Assembly: GCA_900550235.1 (NCBI GenBank) | Contig: URRQ01000014.1 | Coordinates: 1 to 45,434 of the forward strand | Length of the DNA stretch: 45,434 bases | Direction of reading: 5' to 3' | From: an uncultured Lachnospiraceae bacterium | GTDB taxonomy: Bacteria; Bacillota; Clostridia; Lachnospirales; Lachnospiraceae | Part shown: positions 42,094 through 45,434 of the stretch, piece after piece | Position numbering within the stretch: the first letter of the stretch is position 1 | How the letters are laid out: every line of letters begins with the position of its first letter | Made by a program: the position numbers and the translations under genes | Notes under the pieces: generated by a model | Database searches by the model: none | Told to the model about the DNA's origin: nothing | Seen by the model: the letters and a program-made list of their open reading frames with translations, nothing else

Positions 42094-44044
42094 TTGTCAC
42101 CACCTCACTGTTTGGTGTCATCTCTACAGAAGGATCCAGCATCCTATAATGCTTCAGAGCATCAATGATGATCTGTTCCTTTGCAGCCGGGCACGTCGGT
42201 ACATGCTTTTCCGGATCAGCAGCCATATTATAGTTGGCTCCCATATCTATTCCGTATTTCCGTTTGATCTGTGCAATGTACAGAGAAGAAACCTTAACGC
42301 CATTCGTTTCCAGAATATATTTCTTTAACTCTGCATAGGTCGCTTTGGCTTCTGCCTTAGTCAATGCCTGCTTTGTGCAGTCAAGCGTAAAGCAGATATC
42401 ATCGTCTTTATCACCTTCCGGAGTAAGAATGTCCTCCCCGTATTCAGTGGAGAAACGGAACGATATGCTTTTCAGAATCTTGCCATCCTTGCGTGTTTCC
42501 GGTAACACCTCTATATGATCAATAAACAACCTGTACATTTCACGACGCTCCTGGCAGCTCATATGATCATATAGCTTCGTGAAATGATTCAGCATTCGTT
42601 CTATATTCTCAGAGGCTTTGAATCCCTGCTTTAAGGATTCCAGCTTACGCATGATGGATCTGATCTTTCTTTCGATTTCCTCTATCTTATCATAGCCTTC
42701 ATCAATCTCAGCCAGAATCTGATCATAGGTGACCTCATATCCATCATCCATAATGTCTAACGCATCCAGCTGTTCTCCAAGCTTTCGATTGTTCAGTTCT
42801 TCTTTTCTCAGTTCCTTGCGCTCCTGCTTCAGGCGTTCTTCCAGCTGTTCCACCGTAGCTTGGTTCTGAAGATTTGCAGTCACCGCATTCTTATATTCCG
42901 GCAGCGTCGTAAGCCGTTGAATAATCTCGAAAACAGAGCTGTCGATCTTTTCCTGGTTATAAGTATGCCTGAATGAACAGGTCATTCCGTTGGACTTTCT
43001 GCTGTTATTGCAAGCATAGTAGTGAATCGTCTTATAATAACCACCATGATTTCGATTGATACGTTTATTCTTAGTATGTATCATACCGGACCCGCACATC
43101 GGGCATCTTACCAGTCCTGATAACAGACTGATACGTTCAGGATTATCTAATTCGTACCTGTTCTTGGACAGCCTCTCCCTTTTTTCCTGTACAGCGTTCC
43201 ATTCCTCTTCCGTCAGAATGGTCTCATGTACACCCTGTGCTATTACAGCATGCTTTGGGTCTGGCTTTAAAAGCTTTCCGTCAGGTCCTTTTTTATTGGT
43301 TCGTCGTCCAAATATGAGCTTCCCGCAATAAATCGGATTATCCAACACATTAACGATAAAATCATATGTAAATGGTCTCTGATCCACGCCGCCATTTTCT
43401 TTTCTCAGATAGTCTTCATCATTCAGTGTAACAGCAACAGAAGTTGCCCCCATGTCTTCCTCCATGTAAAGATCGAATATCTTCCTGACGATACTTGCTT
43501 CATAAGGATCTATGGTAAGCTCTCTGTCAACGCTTCTGTAGCCATATGGAACGGATCCCCCGGACCATTTGCCATCCCTGATTTTCTGAAGTCTGCCGGC
43601 CATAAACTGGTCTGTGATATTCTCACGTTCAATCTCCGCTACAGCTGATAAGATTGTGAGCGTCAACCTGCCACCTTGCGTTGAGCTGTCAATCGCATCA
43701 TCAACACTGACAAGATCTACACCATAATCTGTCAAAAGCTGCATCGATTTCAAAACATCTGCAGCGTTACGTCCGAATCGAGATAATTTGAATACAAGAA
43801 CATAAGAGATATTGTCCTTCTGGCTGATGATATCATCCATCATCCTCTGAAATTCAGGTCTTCCTTTAATGCTCTTCCCAGACTTTCCAGCATCGCAATA
43901 GTCGCCGGCTATCTCCAATTCCCTATATTCAGCATACTCATAAAGCCTTTCCTGTTGAGCCTCCAGGCTGAACCCTTCTGTCTGAGCAGCCGTGGATACT
44001 CGTGTATATATGTAACACTTTTTCCGATTATTCTTCTTTTTCAT
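42083..44044 (-). CDS. Large serine recombinase A
   Basis: This is a 653-residue large serine recombinase, paralogous to recombinase B. The catalytic domain has YIYTRVSTAAQTEG and FKLSRFGRNAADVL, and the recombinase domain has GGSVPYGYRSVDRE. The zinc ribbon has CPMCGSGM and ACNNSRKS..TC. A coiled coil follows at about 400-470. The C-terminal module reads AKATYAELKKYILETNGVKV, then SSLYIAQIKRKYGIDMG, matching the one in B in outline. Two recombinases in overlapping genes recall ccrAB of SCCmec. The ribosome site GAGGTGAG precedes the start. It is the first gene of the pair. Confidence 0.93.
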   Translation of the reverse strand: MKKKNNRKKCYIYTRVSTAAQTEGFSLEAQQERLYEYAEYRELEIAGDYCDAGKSGKSIKGRPEFQRMMDDIISQKDNISYVLVFKLSRFGRNAADVLKSMQLLTDYGVDLVSVDDAIDSSTQGGRLTLTILSAVAEIERENITDQFMAGRLQKIRDGKWSGGSVPYGYRSVDRELTIDPYEASIVRKIFDLYMEEDMGATSVAVTLNDEDYLRKENGGVDQRPFTYDFIVNVLDNPIYCGKLIFGRRTNKKGPDGKLLKPDPKHAVIAQGVHETILTEEEWNAVQEKRERLSKNRYELDNPERISLLSGLVRCPMCGSGMIHTKNKRINRNHGGYYKTIHYYACNNSRKSNGMTCSFRHTYNQEKIDSSVFEIIQRLTTLPEYKNAVTANLQNQATVEQLEERLKQERKELRKEELNNRKLGEQLDALDIMDDGYEVTYDQILAEIDEGYDKIEEIERKIRSIMRKLESLKQGFKASENIERMLNHFTKLYDHMSCQERREMYRLFIDHIEVLPETRKDGKILKSISFRFSTEYGEDILTPEGDKDDDICFTLDCTKQALTKAEAKATYAELKKYILETNGVKVSSLYIAQIKRKYGIDMGANYNMAADPEKHVPTCPAAKEQIIIDALKHYRMLDPSVEMTPNSEVVTNES

Positions 44045-44122
44045 TTTCGGTTGCTCACCTCACAACAGTTATTCTGTATGGAATTACAATATAGCATAGA
44101 TCGACCAAAACTTCAACAAAAA

Positions 44123-44155
44123 AATCGCCGGCCAATTCAGTTTGTGACCGACGAT
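44123..44155 (-). terminator. Terminator-like hairpin after the small helical gene
   Basis: On the minus strand ATCGTCGGTC and GGCCGGCGAT pair (two G-U) and are followed by TTTTTT. It overlaps the last codons of the small gene that starts at 44337. Confidence 0.6.
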
Positions 44156-44337
44156 CCTTCTTCTTGTTTGGCTGCTGCCTGCCGCTCTTCCTCTTCAATC
44201 TCAGCCAGCACCTCTCTACCGTACTTTTCTATCATTCGTGCAATAAACGCAGCGCACTTCTCCATATTCCGGCGACTCACCGCATCCAGCTTGGCACGCC
44301 GCTCTTCATTTCTTTGTCTGATTTCTTCCTCCGTCAT
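44137..44337 (-). CDS. Small helical protein upstream of serine recombinases
   Basis: This is a 66-residue, strongly charged, probably helical protein, MTEEEIRQRNEERRAKLDAV to QAAAKQEEGSS. I know no function. Short genes of this type often precede serine recombinases in clostridial mobile elements, and it may be a directionality or accessory factor. A site GGGAGG lies ten bases before the ATG. It is divergent from the XRE-like gene at 44515. Confidence 0.65.
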   Translation of the reverse strand: MTEEEIRQRNEERRAKLDAVSRRNMEKCAAFIARMIEKYGREVLAEIEEEERQAAAKQEEGSSVTN

Positions 44338-44476
44338 AGCCGGTAAACCTCCCGTGTTTTGTGGAAGGTCTCCCTTCCCAGCTATGTAAGGACAGTTATG
44401 ATGAATTTGACCGGATAATTAAAAACAATATATTTTGGGACTTTATTGGTTCCAAATCTCAGTTATTCACAGTATA

Positions 44477-44516
44477 ATAGTGCTATAATCCCTTCAAAAT
44501 GGAGGTTAAACACTAT
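44477..44516 (+). promoter_or_regulatory. Promoter and RBS-flanking inverted repeat of the XRE-like gene
   Basis: TATAAT (44484-44489) and an overlapping TATAAT at 44473-44478 give -10 candidates, and TTGGTTCC upstream is a weak -35. ATAGTG (44477-44482) is the inverse of CACTAT (44511-44516), which contains the start codon. A fold would close over the GGAGG site at 44501. Confidence 0.45.
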
Positions 44517-45336
44517 GAAATCAACTACACGCGGAAACAATAACGATATTCTTCTTCGAGAAAAAAGCATTACCGTAGATGGCGCTGATCAAATCAGCTT
44601 TTCAGACTACATTAAGGAAAAGCGGAAACTGGAGACAAGTCCTTCAGGGAAAAAGAATTTATCTACCAGAGAGCTGGCTGAACGACTTGATATTGACTAC
44701 GAACAATTTCGTAAAATCCTTAATATGAATAAGCCCACTAAGAAGCGTGATTGCATCATTGCAATCTGTGCTGCTCTAAGGCTAAATTCTGAAGAAACTG
44801 ATGAGGCGTTAATTCTCTATCAATATATGCCTGTTTTGAATCCTAACAACCCTCGTGATGATCTACTGATCGAAATACTCGAAGAGCAGTTTTCAAACCC
44901 ATTAACTATTTCTGCAATAAACCAGCGTTTAGTTCGGAATGGCTATCCCGAACTGGATATCATTGATCATCGGCCTTCGATAAAACCTGCCTCAGAGAAA
45001 AATGATGCACCGTACAAGCTGTTGAAAAAACAAGCAAGAACCTTTTCTGACGATTTGATATTTGGTGACCAGTATGACTCTCTTGATTCAGAGTACAGTC
45101 TTTACAGATATCGATGTATCGCCGAGATGTGGCTCGACGATATAAAAGCAAAGAAGGTATATCATTTAACTGCCGACACTAACCATGACTACTTTATGGA
45201 AATTCACGGTAAAGATCTTTTTGATATCAAATCATTCAAGACTCTTGAAGAATCCGGAATTTTACAAGACTATTTTTTAGAGCTTGAAGGAATGGCAAAC
45301 CATGAATTAAAGAAAATGTACGCCATACTAGTATAG
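44515..45336 (+). CDS. XRE-like helix-turn-helix regulator of unknown target
   Basis: This is a 273-residue protein starting at 44515 behind GGAGG; an upstream in-frame ATG at 44446 lacks a site. Residues about 49-95 form an XRE-like helix-turn-helix (LSTRELAERLDIDYEQFRKILNMN, then CIIAICAALRLNSEETDEAL). A helical stretch follows to about residue 150, and the remaining 120 residues are unrecognised (KPASEKNDAPYKLLKKQAR; HLTADTNHDYFMEIHGKDLFD). It is divergent from the recombinase block and probably belongs to an accessory module that continues beyond the window. Confidence 0.7.
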   Translation: MKSTTRGNNNDILLREKSITVDGADQISFSDYIKEKRKLETSPSGKKNLSTRELAERLDIDYEQFRKILNMNKPTKKRDCIIAICAALRLNSEETDEALILYQYMPVLNPNNPRDDLLIEILEEQFSNPLTISAINQRLVRNGYPELDIIDHRPSIKPASEKNDAPYKLLKKQARTFSDDLIFGDQYDSLDSEYSLYRYRCIAEMWLDDIKAKKVYHLTADTNHDYFMEIHGKDLFDIKSFKTLEESGILQDYFLELEGMANHELKKMYAILV

Positions 45337-45383
45337 AATAAATTAAATCTCTACTATATATTTTGAGGATAATGTATGGTAAA

Positions 45384-45414
45384 ATAGTGTTATCTAAGAA
45401 AGGATGAACACTAT
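45384..45414 (+). promoter_or_regulatory. RBS-flanking inverted repeat of the partial gene
   Basis: ATAGTGTT (45384-45391) is the exact inverse of AACACTAT (45407-45414), which overlaps the start codon. The site AAGGAT lies between them. A like arrangement is seen before the gene at 44515. A promoter TTGAGG, then TAAAAT, lies just upstream. Confidence 0.55.
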
Positions 45415-45434
45415 GAGAAAAACATATCTTCCTC
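45413..45434 (+). CDS. Start of a further gene, cut by the window edge
   Basis: An ATG follows AAGGATGAACACT and codes MRKTYLP before the window ends. Its nature cannot be judged. Its leader resembles that of the XRE-like gene, so the two may be co-regulated. Confidence 0.5.

Noticed and set aside
1..45434. CRISPR arrays
   Set aside because: No regularly spaced direct repeats of suitable length were seen; the 31761-31880 repeats are three, unevenly spaced and match a gene end.

Overview
The window looks like the chromosome of a low-GC gut Firmicute of the Lachnospiraceae (Blautia, Dorea, Ruminococcus or Mediterraneibacter type). I infer this from the AT-rich sequence, the type III glutamine synthetase, the murB-rapZ-whiA-HPr block, the opp-type operons, and the conjugative-element debris typical of that family. 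No species can be named from sequence alone.

Positions 1-31675 are ordinary chromosome. From the left, nearly all on the minus strand, they carry: a MacB-type ABC ATPase with a secreted partner that is broken by an in-frame stop; glnN with a small HAAS-domain membrane protein; class II fructose-bisphosphate aldolase; a 10.5 kb peptide-transport operon (15859 down to 5388); a tRNA-Glu(CTC); a sodium-dependent symporter with a lipid kinase; the murB-rapZ-whiA-crh-like block; a plus-strand CNNM/CorC-type protein; and a run of housekeeping genes (sigma-like protein, cell-wall amidase, sirtuin, phosphodiesterase, CcdA-thioredoxin fusion, CPBP protease, radical SAM protein, DegV, TetR regulator, PAP2 phosphatase).

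The most unusual part is the peptide-transport operon. In order of transcription it encodes a binding lipoprotein, OppB, OppC, OppD, OppF, a 70-residue membrane protein, a GntR/FCD regulator and two tandem amidohydrolases. The OppC subunit has seven RCC1-type beta-propeller repeats, about 40 residues each, inserted on the outer face between its first and second membrane segments. The OppF ATPase has an insert of about 150 residues, largely coiled coil, between Walker A and the Q-loop. One amidohydrolase keeps its metal ligands and the other has lost all of them. This suggests a modified peptide importer working with an active enzyme/pseudoenzyme pair on the imported substrate.

From about 31680 to beyond 44400 the sequence is a mobile-element graveyard. 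It opens with the 3' end of an rlmD-like rRNA methyltransferase gene and degenerate repeats of its DMFP-coding segment, a known type of integration hotspot. It then holds truncated genes joined to one another: a DUF1524/DUF4268 restriction-like C-terminus, an ImmA/IrrE-like internal piece, an orphan HsdM, a phage capsid remnant, a VirB4 stub, PrgI, a toxin-antitoxin pair, and a ParA-TrbL chimera. Two overlapping large serine recombinase genes follow, whose C-terminal modules resemble each other and, in one, the rlmD tail. The last kilobase has an XRE-like regulator and the first codons of another gene, both with a similar inverted repeat around the ribosome binding site. The many truncated junctions could be real serial deletions or partly an assembly artefact; reads across the junctions would decide.
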